Shown here: in pieces, positions 1-10,920 of the stretch
How the letters are laid out: each line of letters opens with the position of its first letter
Numbering within the stretch: the stretch's first letter is position 1
Assembly: GCF_051622035.1 (NCBI RefSeq)
Contig: NC_135355.1
Coordinates: 39,475,986 to 39,539,985, forward strand
Source: Arctopsyche grandis
Taxonomy: Eukaryota; Arthropoda; Insecta; Trichoptera; Hydropsychidae
DNA length: 64,000 nucleotides
Direction: 5' to 3'
The notes under the pieces: model-generated
The model's input: the letters and a program-made list of their open reading frames with translations, nothing else
Told to the model about the DNA's origin: nothing
Databases searched by the model: none
Translations under genes and position numbers: made by a program

Positions 1-240
1 AGGAATGCGGTTCGTTCCGTTTAATTTGTTAGGGTGGAACATTCTCGAATACGTGGCGTCGTTCCACTCAATTTAGTTTTTATCACCCTTTGTTCCAGGG
101 AGTCTGGATGTTTGTTCAATGGGTTACAATGTAGCCGTTGTTTGTTCAGCTGCGCTTTAATTGATGCAGGTGTTCTTCGACTTCGAGTCGTTCCGCTTGA
201 TTTGTTAGAGTGGAAGTTTCCCGACTCGAGATGACGTCAA
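1..240 (-). mobile_element. LTR retrotransposon fragment
   Basis: Contains repeated short blocks reading GTTCCGCTTGATTTG or GTTCCACTCAATTTA. In reverse complement these match the AAACTCAAGCGGAACG blocks inside the 1.1 kb solo LTR near 31,860-31,950. It is therefore probably the reverse-oriented edge of a related LTR that continues off the left side of the window. The short open frame here is not convincing as a gene. Confidence 0.3.
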
Positions 241-1107
241 TGGTTGAGCGTGGGAAATGTATCCTCCGTCGGAATAGATGTTTCGATTGGGGTGACGGGA
301 TTCCTACACATTTTTCAATGCCTTTTTGATACCCTTGAATTTTTATTTTGATCGCGTGACTCTACGCTAATCGCGTATGCTCAGGGTCTGCTCTGTCAAA
401 AGGTGAACAACCTTAAAATAAATACATATGTGACGAACCAGGTTTACGCCCGGGAATGTCTCCCACGTTGGGATGCGCATGTTGAACAGGTGTCCTCCAG
501 GAACACGTTCTAAAGGGAAACCATGGCATGACCTGGACGTGTCGTAGGGTCTTAAGAGTTCTTCTGGTTCTATGCTTGCCGAAGCGCAGCCAGCTGTACG
601 AGCTGGCGGGAGAAAGGCTGGAGACCCGGTCACGAGGTCCTTCCTCTACGTAGACGGCTTCTAACTGTTTCGCAAACAGCTGCGTATGAAGAGGGCGAGA
701 GCTCCAGGAACTGTACAGCTACTACTGAGACTCAACCGCACGTGGATCGCTCGGCTCTCGGGATGCAGGGAGACACACGACTGTGTTTCTGAAGGTCTGG
801 TGACAAGAAAAGGCGTCTGGGACGGGAGATCCGAGTTCGATCGTCTCCGAAGAAAGTCCGATGGCAAGAGAGCACTTCTGTGCTTGCACGTCTGGAAGCT
901 ACGTCTGGGGAGTGGGGGTAGAGGATGCCAACTTAACCCTTGGCATTGCTACCAACTGAAGGGACGATGTAGTGTTACAAATATTATGAATTTCAAAATC
1001 ATAGGACTTTTGTAGAGTTTTGTATTATTTTATTTTATGTCGCCAACGATTTCCCTATGTTTCTAAGATACATTGAAAAGTGCGCAGTTGCAAAAAAATA
1101 AATATAG
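241..1107. other. unrecognised GC-richer segment
   Basis: Clearly richer in GC than its surroundings between about 370 and 950, then it falls back to AT-rich sequence with an AATAAA-like stretch just before the solo LTR at 1,108. Open frames of about 90-110 codons exist on both strands, but none shows a domain I recognise. It could be the tail of a host transcript, or retrotransposon internal sequence. I assign no product. Confidence 0.25.
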
Positions 1108-1555
1108 TGTAGGAATATAGCACAAAATGTGCTATCCCGAATCGAAATCAGTGATCTCAACAACACAAGTAGTACGATGGCATCATTGCAAACATGCAGA
1201 GCTAACCTCGCTCGGAATTGTCTTCGCTACCCAAGGGCAACGACCGAGCAACCTTGAGGCATAGCTGCACACTGACTCGACCTCCATGCCCGTGGATACT
1301 TCCAGAAGTATGATCTCGTCACCTGGACACAAAGCATAACTTAGAGCTCCCTAAAGCAGGATGACAGGATAACCAGTATATAATCCAGAGCAGCAGACTC
1401 AGATGCCAGTTCAGCCAGCCCTTCCACTGTAGTGGGCAGTTAGCCCACTTCCCCGCGAATATACTATACTTCATGTGGAAACTCAGTTGGGTTTTTACGA
1501 GGATCCTTTATTACAAGTTGATTCGGGATGGCACGAGTTGCGCTATATTCCTACA
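1108..1555 (+). mobile_element. solo LTR, 448 bp
   Basis: Begins TGTAGGAATATAGC and ends GCTATATTCCTACA, a TG...CA structure with a 14-bp perfect inverted terminus. A TATA-like TATATAATCC lies near 1,377, followed by a GTTCAGCCAGCC block shared with the LTR-like sequence near 21,735. No target-site duplication is evident (flanks ATAG and ATTC), so the element is old or rearranged. Orientation is taken from the TATA-like box. It resembles the TGTAGGAATCTAG ends near 28,611 and 33,594. Confidence 0.6.
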
Positions 1556-2179
1556 ATTCCATAATAATAATTTAAATTGAACGCCAAAACAGAAAGATGA
1601 TGGAGGTGAAGTTTTTTTTTATATACCTGTAGGCTATGTATGGAGTGGCATTACAACTTGTTACAATACAATATTATGAAGTGTTTCATCACCTTTGTAA
1701 ATAAATATTTATTTGTTTTACCATTATTACATTTTTAATACTTCATAGAGATTTTTATACTTCTGCGGTTGTAAATCGATGTTCTGCAAGAAAAATCTCG
1801 ATATTTTAAAATATTTTATTAATAATAAAACAAAAATAATACTCCCAATATTTTCAATAATAATAAATATAAGACAATTTATATTCCCAATAACAATTTT
1901 TGCCTTTATTTTGTCACAGCAATTAAAATTTAGTACTGGTCTCAGCATGGAATAAAAATGTTATTCGGAAAAATTTAAAAGGTTACGTCAACAAGAATAA
2001 ATATCACGCTAAAAATGAGTAATACTTAAATAAGCTACAATTATCTTGTAATAATTAAACCAGCTTTAATAATTTATTACATTTAAAAAAAAAATGAAGA
2101 TATTAGAATACGCATTTGGTATATGGAATACTCATTTAAAAAAATATGTTATATGTATGTATTGAAAGGGTAAAAAGGA
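1556..2179. other. AT-rich, nothing recognised
   Basis: Strongly AT-rich sequence with homopolymer runs. The short open frame on the minus strand has the composition of random AT-rich DNA. No splice-flanked coding exon or repeat boundary was found. Confidence 0.4.
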
Positions 2180-2515
2180 GAATTACAAAGATTCTTTCTG
2201 AACTTAAATCACTTTCTTATAACGAAAGGTTGAAAAGAATGAATCTCACTACACTGGAGACGAGATGAATAAGAGGCGACTTAATCAAAGTCTTTGAAAT
2301 AATAAACAATCATTATAATTGTCATGTCCAAACTTATTATGTTTAATGAAAACACTGATCTCAGAGATCACACTTTCAGACGCCAAAAAGAAAAATCTAA
2401 TAAATTGATCAGAGATTTCTTCTTTTCAAACAGAGGGGTTTCAGCTTGGAAAAGTCTTCCCAACAAAGTAGTAAATTCTGAAAACTTTAATATTTTTTAA
2501 ACAATGTAGATGTCT
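2180..2515 (+). pseudogene. dead LINE C-terminus (CR1/L2-like)
   Basis: Conceptual translation shows the conserved tail that follows the reverse transcriptase of CR1/L2-like non-LTR retrotransposons: a SYNERLKRMNLTTLETR stretch, then IRGDLIKVFEI, and later IRDFFFSNRGVSAWKSLPN. The frame is broken: an arginine codon in the LETRR-like motif has become TGA, and there are further interruptions before about 2,515. Only the C-terminal end survives, as expected of a 5'-truncated insertion. Clade assignment rests on the motif pattern alone. Confidence 0.65.
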
Positions 2516-3656
2516 TTCTTAAATTTAAAGAATTTTTGTAATTTCTTCTTTTTCCAATACCTTTCTTTATCTTCGTTTTCTTTTAGTTATTATGTTACCA
2601 TTTCATATATTTGATTTTTCTTTTTTTGGTATTTTATTTTATTTTATGTTTACTTTTTCTTCTATCTTATTATTGCTATGAATATTTGTGTTTTTATTTT
2701 ATTATTTGTATAATTCAAACCCCGTGGGTCTATCGGCTTTACCCCCTTCCCCATCTATTTTACATATGTAAATAAATAGAAATATTGATATGATTAAATA
2801 AGCATTTATAATTTTGTTATAGTGAAATAAGTGTTCATAATTTTGTTATATAGAATAAGTGCATTTTTTATAAGTTCTGTGACCATCATTTTACAAATGT
2901 TTATCTTTTATAAAAAAATCATAACTTAGTGGTCTGAAAGGTTAAGTGACTTCTGCTTTAAATATTTTTATTACATATTTTTATTTTCATATTACATATT
3001 TTTCATTTTCATACACTCGTGTCATATATAAAATTTAATAAAAAAATATTTTAATCATACTCGAATTTTATAATCGACATTTAAATATCTCATATGTGGG
3101 AACAAATACTGTGTTCTATCGAATTTTTCGTATAGATTTTCGTGTTTTTATTACGGAGCCTAATAAAATATTCTTTTATTTTTATTTATTTCTTATAAGC
3201 CTGAAATATTTCACACTATTAAGTGTTCTGCGGCCCCAAAACGGTTAAGCGCCATTGATTTACATTGTCCAGAGCGAACCATATTCCAATTAAATGGGAC
3301 GCCGGTTTATCAGGTCAGCTGACTACGTGGGATGAATTCCAAGGAGTGGAAACTACTGGTAGTAACTCTTCAACGTCGCTTATTAGAGCCAGCCATTAAT
3401 TTCTGTTAGACAATCAATTGAAGAGTTTCATAGTCTTCTTTGATATATTTATGTTACTCGTTCCTGGTCCCTTTCTGCAGTATTATTTTCTTTACAATGC
3501 TGCTTCTCATGCTCCTCTTAGAGCTAGCTGTGATCTAAAACATACCGTGTTTGTTAAAAATATTTCACGACTCATTGAATATCAATCGTACCAATTTTCG
3601 GTTATTGCTCACAGATTAAGAGCTATCTTACTATCTTAGGGCTAGCTTACTCTATC
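2516..3656. other. AT-rich, nothing recognised
   Basis: Very AT-rich sequence downstream of the dead LINE. It becomes less biased from about 3,230 to 3,640, just downstream of the zinc-finger stop codon on the minus strand, where the 3' UTR of that gene should lie. I could not assign a polyadenylation site with confidence. Confidence 0.35.
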
Positions 3657-4343
3657 TTATGTTTCTCCAGTGTGATTTTTCATATGAAAGTTCAAGCCAC
3701 AGATGCTTCCAAAATATCTGGAGCATATTTCACATTTGATTTTTGTTTCTATTTTGTAAGATCTTATATGAGCTTTCAGCCCATGATCGCTTACGAAACA
3801 TTTTGGGCACGTTTTACATTTGAATGGTCTTTCACCAACATGATGTTTCATATGAACTTCTAAGTCAACATTGCTCACAGAACACTCCGAGCACGATTTA
3901 CACGAATCGACATGCCATTTCATATGCATTTTGAATGCGTCGTGTTTTATATAGCATTTTGAGCATAGCTTACATTTGTACGGTTTCTCTTCGATGTGAC
4001 GCTTCATATGAATCTTTAATTCGTCATCGATTACGAAAGTTTTCGGGCATTTTTCACATTTGATGGGTGCTTCTCCGGTATGTCGTTTCATGTGTACCTT
4101 CAGCTCGTTAATGCATGCAAAATCTTTTGGACAGACTTTACACTTGAACGGTTTCTCACCCGTGTGACGCCTCATATGAATTTCTAATTCATCACTTTTT
4201 ACGAAATATTTTGGACATATTTCGCATTTGAACGGTGTTTCTCCAGTGTGACGTCTCGTGTGTTCTTTCAAGCCGCGTTTGGTTGCTAAATGTTTCGAAC
4301 ATATTTCACATTTGAAAGGGGCAACAGTTATTCCTATATCCTG
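3657..4343 (-). CDS. C2H2 zinc-finger array, terminal exon
   Basis: Encodes about 228 residues with eight C2H2 fingers joined by HTGE-type linkers; six look complete. Finger 6 has a shortened, altered first half (CKSCSECS). Finger 7 lacks the last zinc ligand (HIRSY where H-x3-H is expected). The reading frame runs into a splice acceptor (TTTATGTTTCAG on the coding strand) at 4,344, so the ATG at 4,382 is probably intronic and this is a 3' terminal exon. Two AGs lie in tandem (CAGCAG), a NAGNAG acceptor, and either use keeps the frame. The entry phase is 0, matching the donor of the ZAD exon at 20,574, so I infer a ZAD-C2H2 transcription factor of about 370 residues with a 16-kb intron. This would be a nuclear DNA-binding protein; its targets are unknown. 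Other exons could exist in between. Confidence 0.8.
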   Translation of the reverse strand, partial: QDIGITVAPFKCEICSKHLATKRGLKEHTRRHTGETPFKCEICPKYFVKSDELEIHMRRHTGEKPFKCKVCPKDFACINELKVHMKRHTGEAPIKCEKCPKTFVIDDELKIHMKRHIEEKPYKCKLCSKCYIKHDAFKMHMKWHVDSCKSCSECSVSNVDLEVHMKHHVGERPFKCKTCPKCFVSDHGLKAHIRSYKIETKIKCEICSRYFGSICGLNFHMKNHTGET

Positions 4344-5140
4344 CTGAAACATAAACAAAAAAATAATTACATAAATATTCAATAATTAATATCGTTAAAT
4401 CTGCATTTTAGTCAAAGTCAAACTGAATACAACATGAAGACTAGCCAGTGGTAACTTCAACACGTTATATCACATATGGCGCTCTAGCAGAAATGGATAG
4501 GATGTGAAATTATATTATAATAACACTGAGCAAGAAATAATTTGTATATAAAATTATTATTATGAATAAAAATACCAATAATTTTATTTTACTACCGCCA
4601 TCTATGTTTAAAACTAAAAACTGGATAAACGTCAGTCACTTTTCAGAAATTCAAATTTCAAACGGGTCTTACACGATATTTTTGCACCATCGTAATGGCG
4701 GAGGATCAATTTATTTAAATAAAAATATAAATAATATTTAATTATTTTGAATAAAAATACCAATAATTTTATTTTACTACCGCCATCTATGTATAAAATT
4801 AATGACTACGAGACGTCACCGAGATTAAAAATTTTCGGACTTGAATCGCCTCTTAAACGATATGTTATCTCTATCGTAATGGCGGAGGATCCATTTACTT
4901 ATATTGATGACCAAAATGAGCAATATGGCAAAGTATGAAAACGATCGGATAAGAGGCAAATTATTACCTGAATTGTAATCGTAAGTGAAACGTAAAGGAG
5001 GTATGTAATAAAAATCACGTTTTTTACTTACCGGAGTGGAGATTAATGAATCTTTACAAAGTTAAGCCCACTGAATTCGAATATGACAATGATTATTGTT
5101 GGTTTTCTCTTTCTCTTGGTTAGTTTTTCATATATCTTAA
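4344..5140. repeat. two partial copies of a dispersed repeat
   Basis: About 4,553-4,715 and 4,742-5,025 are diverged direct copies of one family. Shared blocks are AATACCAATAATTTTATTTT, ACTACCGCCATCTATG and ATCGTAATGGCGGAGGATC. Further copies lie at 62,165-62,430 and, in part, at 52,850-53,010, where they run into an ACACTAG Helitron-type end. They are probably segments of a non-autonomous Helitron family. They lie just inside the inferred ZAD gene intron. Confidence 0.5.
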
Positions 5141-5725
5141 CCCTTTGAATGCTGACCAACGCCGATCGGCGTTTTGCCAACAAGTCCATGGGCCTAAAAA
5201 ACGCCGATACGCGTTATATTTTGAGCATGTACACAGTAAACATGAATACTATCCGCTAAGCCTTTCCAGGTAGCATTGAAAAAAATGCATTGAACATGGG
5301 TCGTGTAATCCATTTGTCAGCGTTTATAAAGACTGGTTTACAATAGAATTTCTGAATTTATAACCATAGCAGAATTTCCCAATGGAAATTCCTAACTGCT
5401 GTGTATTTTAGATTGTGGCTTGGCATTTAGACTGTGAGCGTTACATTTTAACAACAATGAAGAAGATGGAACTAGTTTTGGAAAAATACATTCATTAATA
5501 GACTTATTTTGTTTATTTTATATTGTTGCAAGATATATTAGAGAGTTTGGACACACCTTTACAAAACTCGAAATCCTCGGGGGTAGTTATCTAGGGTTTG
5601 TTTGGATTAACTTCAATTTTTATACCTGCTTTCTATTGGATTTCTAAATAATTCCAATTGGAAATGTTTGCGAAATTTTCAGCGTGGTGGGCTTTCAACA
5701 GGAAAGACGTCAGCACTCAAAGGGT
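5141..5725. mobile_element. piggyBac-like MITE, about 585 bp
   Basis: TTAA at 5,137-5,140 is followed by CCCTTTGAATGCTGACC. The other end reads GTCAGCACTCAAAGGG followed by TTTAA, so TTAA lies at 5,726-5,729. TTAA target sites and CCCTTTG termini are the hallmark of piggyBac-like elements. The ends show an inverted repeat of roughly 16 bp with one mismatch. No transposase frame is present, so it is non-autonomous. Confidence 0.7.
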
Positions 5726-6516
5726 TTAACGAGAGTATGCCAACAAAATCACTGTCATATTCGAAATCAGTGAGTCAAACTTAGTAAAGATTGATTAGTC
5801 TCCTCTCCGGTGATTTTTTGTTGTTGTTCAATGTAATCAACGATTCTGTGCAAATGCAGAGAGAGTTCTCGAATACAAGAGCATAAATTCTTTTTTTTTT
5901 ATTTTATTAATATTAATATAGTCTAAATTGACGACAAAGAATTGTAAATTGGTTTTTGAGCTCTTTTTCCTATTACGCTGTACATATTAACATTATAATA
6001 ATATAATACTATGATTACTAACAAAATTAATTTAAAATTGTAAAATAGAAAATGATCAGTAGATCAGTAGCTATTAAAATAGATATAAGATGTATTGTGA
6101 ACATAATTTAGTAATAATAAAAAGCATTTAAAAATCAAATTCAAATTCACGACAAAACTAAAAAAAAAAAAAACAGTCCTCATTTAATTAAAGACAGAAA
6201 GTATTTGTACACATAAACAACTCGACACATACTATTTTCTAGTAATAAAACAAACGATTTTAATAAATATTTACGACATATATGTATGTACGTACATATG
6301 AATTTATTTATTTCAAAAATTAAAATCAGACCAGAGTGACTTAACAAGTTGCCTCAAAGCGCCATTGCACCCGGAAACATGTTAACAAGAGGCATTAAAA
6401 AAATCACAAAACATAATATATAATAATAATAAGTAAGTTTTGACAATGGTATACTAAATTTTCAACCGTTATTCACGAAACAAAAAGCACTTACATACAA
6501 TGCAGCATATAAAATC
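5726..6516 (+). mobile_element. LINE 3' tail copy and flanking AT-rich DNA
   Basis: About 5,940-6,137 is a close direct copy of 8,521-8,713: both carry GTTTTTGAGCTCTTTTTCC and GAAAATGATCAGTAGATCAG. The downstream copy is attached to a Jockey-like LINE coding remnant, so this one is best read as a 3'-UTR fragment of the same LINE family. The rest of the interval is AT-rich with no recognised feature. Confidence 0.5.
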
Positions 6517-6877
6517 ACGATGCGGTGCAAACGATCGACAAGCGCCAGACAGACTGAACCACAGATTAACTGTACGTGTACCTTATGCGTGCGCACTGCT
6601 CGCACTTACACTAAGCGAAATCTACCCGAAGTCCCGACATACACCTACCCTGTATACGTTATGTTCTCCTGATACTTTAGTTCCGAATTTTGCCTTATTA
6701 AACTCGCCAGAAAGATCCAACTCAATTTTAATAATTGCATCTGTGCACATCGAAAGGTTACTCGTCATCTGATGTGCAATCTATCATTCGTGAAGTCGAG
6801 AATTGCGTTTAAAGCAGCCATCCAGTTAATCTGTAGTTCAGTCTGTCTGGCGCTTGTCGATCGTTTGCACCAAACCC
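6517..6877. mobile_element. hAT-like MITE, 361 bp, 8-bp TSD
   Basis: Flanked by the exact 8-bp direct repeat ATAAAATC (6,509-6,516 and 6,878-6,885). The ends carry a long inverted repeat including GTGCAAACGATCGACAAGCG; one outer tip reads GATGCGG and the other GGGTTTGG. The same family is at 38,722-39,095, with a rearranged piece at 55,554-55,800. An 8-bp duplication fits hAT or P superfamily elements. It starts about 22 bp beyond the stop codon of the FLYWCH-MULE exon at 6,900, so it probably lies in that exon's 3' UTR. Confidence 0.85.
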
Positions 6878-6899
6878 ATAAAATCAATACTATTTCATT

Positions 6900-8249
6900 T
6901 CATTGTAGATTAGCGAGATGTCGCAAATATAATAATTTATTTTCAGTCTGATGGTAAGCACTCACAACACTAGCAACTTCGTTTTTGAGTCTCTTATATT
7001 TTGTGCTTCTAGTTTCTAATTGAGCCGACTTCACGTTCGTGACTGTCAACTTATGGGAAGCGAGGTCGCGTTGTATCCCATCAAACAAATACCAAATGCT
7101 GGGGTTTCTGCAGTTAAATATAGCATTCAAAGTATTGTGGAACCATTCGCAGCAGTTTGACGTTTTGGGTGACATTTCACCGGCCACTGAATAATGATTC
7201 CACGATGTAGTCGGGAATTGTGGACTATTTCCCGCTACACCCTCAATGTACGTCGAGCAAAAGTATGTTACGACTTCTTCATAGCATTCTTCTTCAGGAA
7301 AAGTAGCAGTTAATTGTAAAAATACACTCTTCACGTCTTCGTCTGGCACGAATGCCAGAGCAGGCAGTGATTTCAGGTTTAATTTGACTTCTAAATCATT
7401 TTCAAAGGCAGATTTTAACCCTGCACTGTCTATTTTTCTTATGAGGCTTTGAGTCAAGTGGAAATAGGATCCTTTCACCTCGCTTTGAGGAAAGGCGCTT
7501 CGAGCTGCGTTCATCGCGGCCTTTTCAAAGTCTAGCAAAATATTTTCAGGAGCTAAATCTGGTACCAGCTGCTTCATTATATCAAACATTCGCTCGTAGG
7601 TCGCCGTTGTTTTGTTTGGCAACAAAAAATAGGCAAATGGTGGGTAGGAGTTTCCTACGCGAGCATGCCACGTGTATAATTGGAAAGATATTTGTGGTAC
7701 TTTATCGAAGGTACCATCTCCGAATATCATGTCTTTACGTAGTTCTTTGACTATCTCCGCATCTCCCAGAGCTAAAATCCTGCACGGGTCATTTTTGCCC
7801 GTGTCGTGTAGTACAATTTCTTTGTAATTTTCGGAAATGTCAAAATTAAGCGACAAACGACTGAGTTGTTTGATTTTTAAAAGGGTCCTCGATAGGGAGG
7901 ATTTTTTTGGCAGGTAGGCGAGCGCTTCGTTGCTCACTTCTGATAAGACACTCCCGATCACGTTCTGGGTATTGGCACCGATTACGCGCATGGCTTGGAC
8001 CATCTTCCTCTTGGCGATGTTGGCTTCTATGGTCTGAGGGCAGGAGTCATGGCAATGGGGTCTCGGGTAGCATACGATCACGTTGTTTTCGTTTATCTTC
8101 ATGCTTGAATGGCAGCGCAAGGTGCGACCTTGTCTACATCTCCACGTCGAAACTCCGTTTGAGACGCGGAAGTGGAGATATTCAAAGCCTGAGTAAATCA
8201 ACATTTGTTTCCCCCGCTCGGTGGTTGAATATTTGAAGTCCTCGGCACG
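6900..8249 (-). CDS. FLYWCH-MULE transposase-derived exon
   Basis: Uninterrupted frame of 449 residues from an acceptor (ACTATTTTTCAG, coding strand) at 8,250 to a stop at 6,900-6,902. Counting from the ATG at 8,204, residues about 5-52 form a FLYWCH zinc finger (W21-x-C23, C31, H50-x-H52). Residues about 155-360 form a MULE transposase core with candidate DDE residues D163 (GDGTF), D225 (LLDFEKA) and E353 (CCEWFH). The frame stays open upstream of that ATG for 15 codons (it reads RAEDFKYSTTERGKQ), and those codons complete the FLYWCH start, so I place the exon start at the acceptor, not at the ATG. Entry phase is 0. No terminal inverted repeats were found around it. It may be a recent MULE, or a domesticated gene joined to upstream exons; the ZAD exons 12 kb upstream are candidates. 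Confidence 0.8.
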   Translation of the reverse strand, partial: RAEDFKYSTTERGKQMLIYSGFEYLHFRVSNGVSTWRCRQGRTLRCHSSMKINENNVIVCYPRPHCHDSCPQTIEANIAKRKMVQAMRVIGANTQNVIGSVLSEVSNEALAYLPKKSSLSRTLLKIKQLSRLSLNFDISENYKEIVLHDTGKNDPCRILALGDAEIVKELRKDMIFGDGTFDKVPQISFQLYTWHARVGNSYPPFAYFLLPNKTTATYERMFDIMKQLVPDLAPENILLDFEKAAMNAARSAFPQSEVKGSYFHLTQSLIRKIDSAGLKSAFENDLEVKLNLKSLPALAFVPDEDVKSVFLQLTATFPEEECYEEVVTYFCSTYIEGVAGNSPQFPTTSWNHYSVAGEMSPKTSNCCEWFHNTLNAIFNCRNPSIWYLFDGIQRDLASHKLTVTNVKSAQLETRSTKYKRLKNEVASVVSAYHQTENKLLYLRHLANLQ

Positions 8250-8307
8250 CTGAAAAATAGTGCATAAAATAAGAATTATTAAATCATAATGAATATTCCG
8301 TTTGTTA

Positions 8308-8713
8308 CAGACATTACTAAGAAACTAACCAGTAGATTCTATGACAGAATCACTAATAACCATACTAACACACTTGTGAAGAGTCTCGGTGATTACAACA
8401 AAATGTCTATACCCTTAAGGTATAACACTCAGATTACCTAAACACAATCTGCTTTAGGTCATCGACTTTAAAGAGTCTTTAATTAATATTATGTATTAGA
8501 TGTATTATGAGCATTTATAAGAATTGTAAATAGGTTTTTGAGCTCTTTTTCCTATTATGCTGTACATTAACATTAGAATAATATAATACTATGATTACTA
8601 ACCAAATTAAATAAAATTGTAAAATAGAAAATGATCAGTAGATCAGTAACTATTAAAATAGATATAAGATGTATTGTGAACATAGATTCGTAATAATAAA
8701 AACATTTAAAAAT
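8308..8713 (+). pseudogene. LINE 3' end (Jockey-like) relic
   Basis: From about 8,308 the translation reads a DITKKLTSRFYDRI stretch followed by SLGDYNK, resembling the extreme C-terminus of Jockey/I-like LINE ORF2 proteins (a RFYDR motif, then a short tail). A stop follows near 8,440, then a 3'-UTR-like segment of about 270 bp that is duplicated at 5,940-6,137. This is a 5'-truncated, inactive LINE. The clade call is from motif resemblance only. Confidence 0.5.
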
Positions 8714-9655
8714 TAAAAAAAATTAAAAACAAACCTTACGGTCGGTTCTTTAAATTCTAAACAAATTTATAAAATAATAATAAAATAAATTTATAAAAAC
8801 ACGAAAAATGTGAAAAAAGCTTTAAAAAAGAATGTACATAAGTACAATCTAATATATAATTTCGATTAAGAGACTTTGTATGTAAGTATCTTTGGTTGAG
8901 AACCTCGAAAACAAAACAAAATTTCCATGACGACAATTCAATTGGTTGAATGTTATATTTTTTTCGATTCAAATAAATTCAATAAAAAGCTAGAGGGCGA
9001 CGAACAGCAAAAAGATTTTTCTAAGAAAAAATCCTACTCCGATTTATTAAATTTAATGATTTTTTTTGTTATTTTCATCACATTGATGTTTAAGGGGTCG
9101 AAAAAATCGAACAAGAGTAAACTGCCACTTAAACTTATAGATATGTAATTTTAGTTCAATTCACTCAAAGGTTTCTGAGAAAAACATAAAAACCTCGATT
9201 CTCCAGAGTAAAAGTACTACTTCCGGCTGAGGTAAAAATAATTAAAAAATATTAGGGTATAAAATTTATAATTTCTATTACATGTAAAAAAATTTCAGTC
9301 TGATTCGGTTAGCGGTTTGAGAAATAGTTGAATTCAAAAACTTAAAAAAAGAGGACACCTATTATATAAGGGGAGCTACCATTTCCGGTCAACTTAGAAA
9401 ATTGAAAAAAATTAACTGCGTGTCGATAAAAATTTCACTAACCGATACTAAGTTTCAGTTCGATAGGACGAACGGTGTTCAAAAAAATCCCTAAAATACA
9501 CATGAAAACGTGATCAGTGATCGATTCTGAGTTCGAATCAGTCAAAATCTCGAGTTCAAGTTTTCGCACGATCACAAAACTTCATCTATTGTTACTACAT
9601 ACATAGATAAAAATGGGATTAACCGTATCTCGATTATTCCAGTCCCACTTCTCCA
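8714..9655. repeat. dispersed repeat, Helitron-like left end
   Basis: Near 8,848 a TCTAATATATAATTTCGA block begins, followed by GAGACTTTGTATGTAAG. A similar block is near 47,520, and a TC start at an A/T site suggests a Helitron 5' end. About 9,290-9,550 is repeated in direct orientation at 43,970-44,275, sharing ACCATTTCCGGTCAACTTA and AAGTTTCAGTTCGATAGGAC. Short open frames in this span are not supported as genes. Confidence 0.45.
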
Positions 9656-9975
9656 TCATTGGGATGAAAATTGAAAGTACGCTGTATTGAAAATCGTCAT
9701 ACAAAAATATTGAGACTTGTGGGGAAAATGTGGAATAAAATAATTTGAAATGTTCAATACCTTAGGAATTGGTTTTTGAGGATCGAGCGTAGCTGATGGT
9801 TTGGTGGTGTCCACTTGACTGCTGACGGCGACATTGCAAATTGGGCGACTCTGCAAATTTTTCCGAAAATTGGGTGTTTCTGTCAATCGTAGTATATACT
9901 AGCTTTCAGGTTTAAATTTAAAGGAAACTTAGGATGAAAGAAACATCCAATTTGTTGCATCTGATCAATACCTAC
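9656..9975. other. nothing recognised
   Basis: No coding exon, RNA gene or repeat boundary that I can support. Confidence 0.3.
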
Positions 9976-10250
9976 AACAGTGAGCCACAGTGTAGCTCAC
10001 TATTGCTTACCAGTAGAGAGGTCGTGGGTTCAAGTCCCAGCCAAATACGCTGCTGGCGAGATCTTGTGGTAATTAAAACACAGATCGACCGTCTCCTGCT
10101 GGGATTTTCCGATTTATCTAGCTTAATTGTTATGACGGATCCAATAAATCAGTATCTTCCCCCTCCCCCAGTTTCTAGCAAATTCCAGTTATTATCGTCT
10201 CGAATTTGTTGAATCTTATGAAATGCTACCTACATACTTGTATTTCGAGA
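9976..10250 (+). mobile_element. tRNA-derived SINE
   Basis: The head carries an A-box-like GTGTAGCTCA and, about 35 bp later, a clean B box inside GTGGGTTCAAGTCCCAGCC. No acceptor stem can be folded around these boxes and the sequence runs on into an unrelated body of about 180 bp. It is therefore a tRNA-derived SINE-like repeat, not a functional tRNA gene. Ends are approximate. Confidence 0.5.
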
Positions 10251-10295
10251 GGCTGAACAATTAATTATTAGTGAATTAATACTGAAGCGTATATT

Positions 10296-10920
10296 TAAAT
10301 GAGCCGCCGTTATAATTGGTTTCGAGGATTATCTCCAGGCTTAAGTACAAGTCGGCTAACAATGAGATACCTCCGAATGCACTTAGCGGGGGTAGCGGTA
10401 GCTCGGTCGCATTCCGGTAGAGTTCTCAGAACCCACAGCGATAGCGTGGGACTGACTTCCGTGGCACATATAGTACGTGACCATAACAATAGGTAAACAA
10501 ACGTGGGTAAGATCATCCAACTACCAATTTTGTACCATTTTGTGAAAAAGTGATATTTTTGTTAATACGGTTACGTACACCGCCGAGTAAGTGCAATCGG
10601 ATTAGGCCGAGTAGCATCCCAGAGACTGTGTGACCGTTATAATTGGTTTCAAGGATTATCTCTGGACTAAGTGCAAGTAGGTTAAACAATGGCCACCGAA
10701 TTGGCCGCTATTGGTCCCTTCTCAGAAGTGACCGATACCGTGGGACTGAGTGTCGTGGGAATACATATCCGGGTACATGCCTAAACAATGGGGAAGTAAC
10801 CGGACGTCGAAAATGCCCTGAGAGACCTTTCCTTTATAAGGAGGTACTTATGCGATATCAAGACATTCTGGACGGAGCACTGCCAGTGTGTGTATCTCCT
10901 TAATCACCAATAAATGCTAA
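10296..10920 (+). mobile_element. LTR-spacer-LTR element, damaged copy
   Basis: A partial LTR (10,296-10,500) starts near CCGTTATAATTGG. It is followed by a short spacer containing GTAAGATCATCC and CCATTTTGTGAAAAAG, then a fuller LTR (from about 10,570) with ACCGCCGAGTAAGTGC, a TTATAAGG TATA-like box and an AATAAA near 10,907. The same spacer separates two LTRs at 37,727-38,569, so this layout is a family trait rather than a chance tandem. The spacer is too short to code for proteins. Confidence 0.6.

Noticed and set aside
686-1015. A 109-codon plus-strand gene
   Set aside because: No domain recognised, overlapping frames on both strands, and no splice or promoter evidence. Left as an unassigned segment.
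9976-10060. tRNA gene
   Set aside because: A- and B-box-like motifs are present but no cloverleaf or acceptor stem closes around them, and the sequence continues as a repeat body. It is called a SINE.
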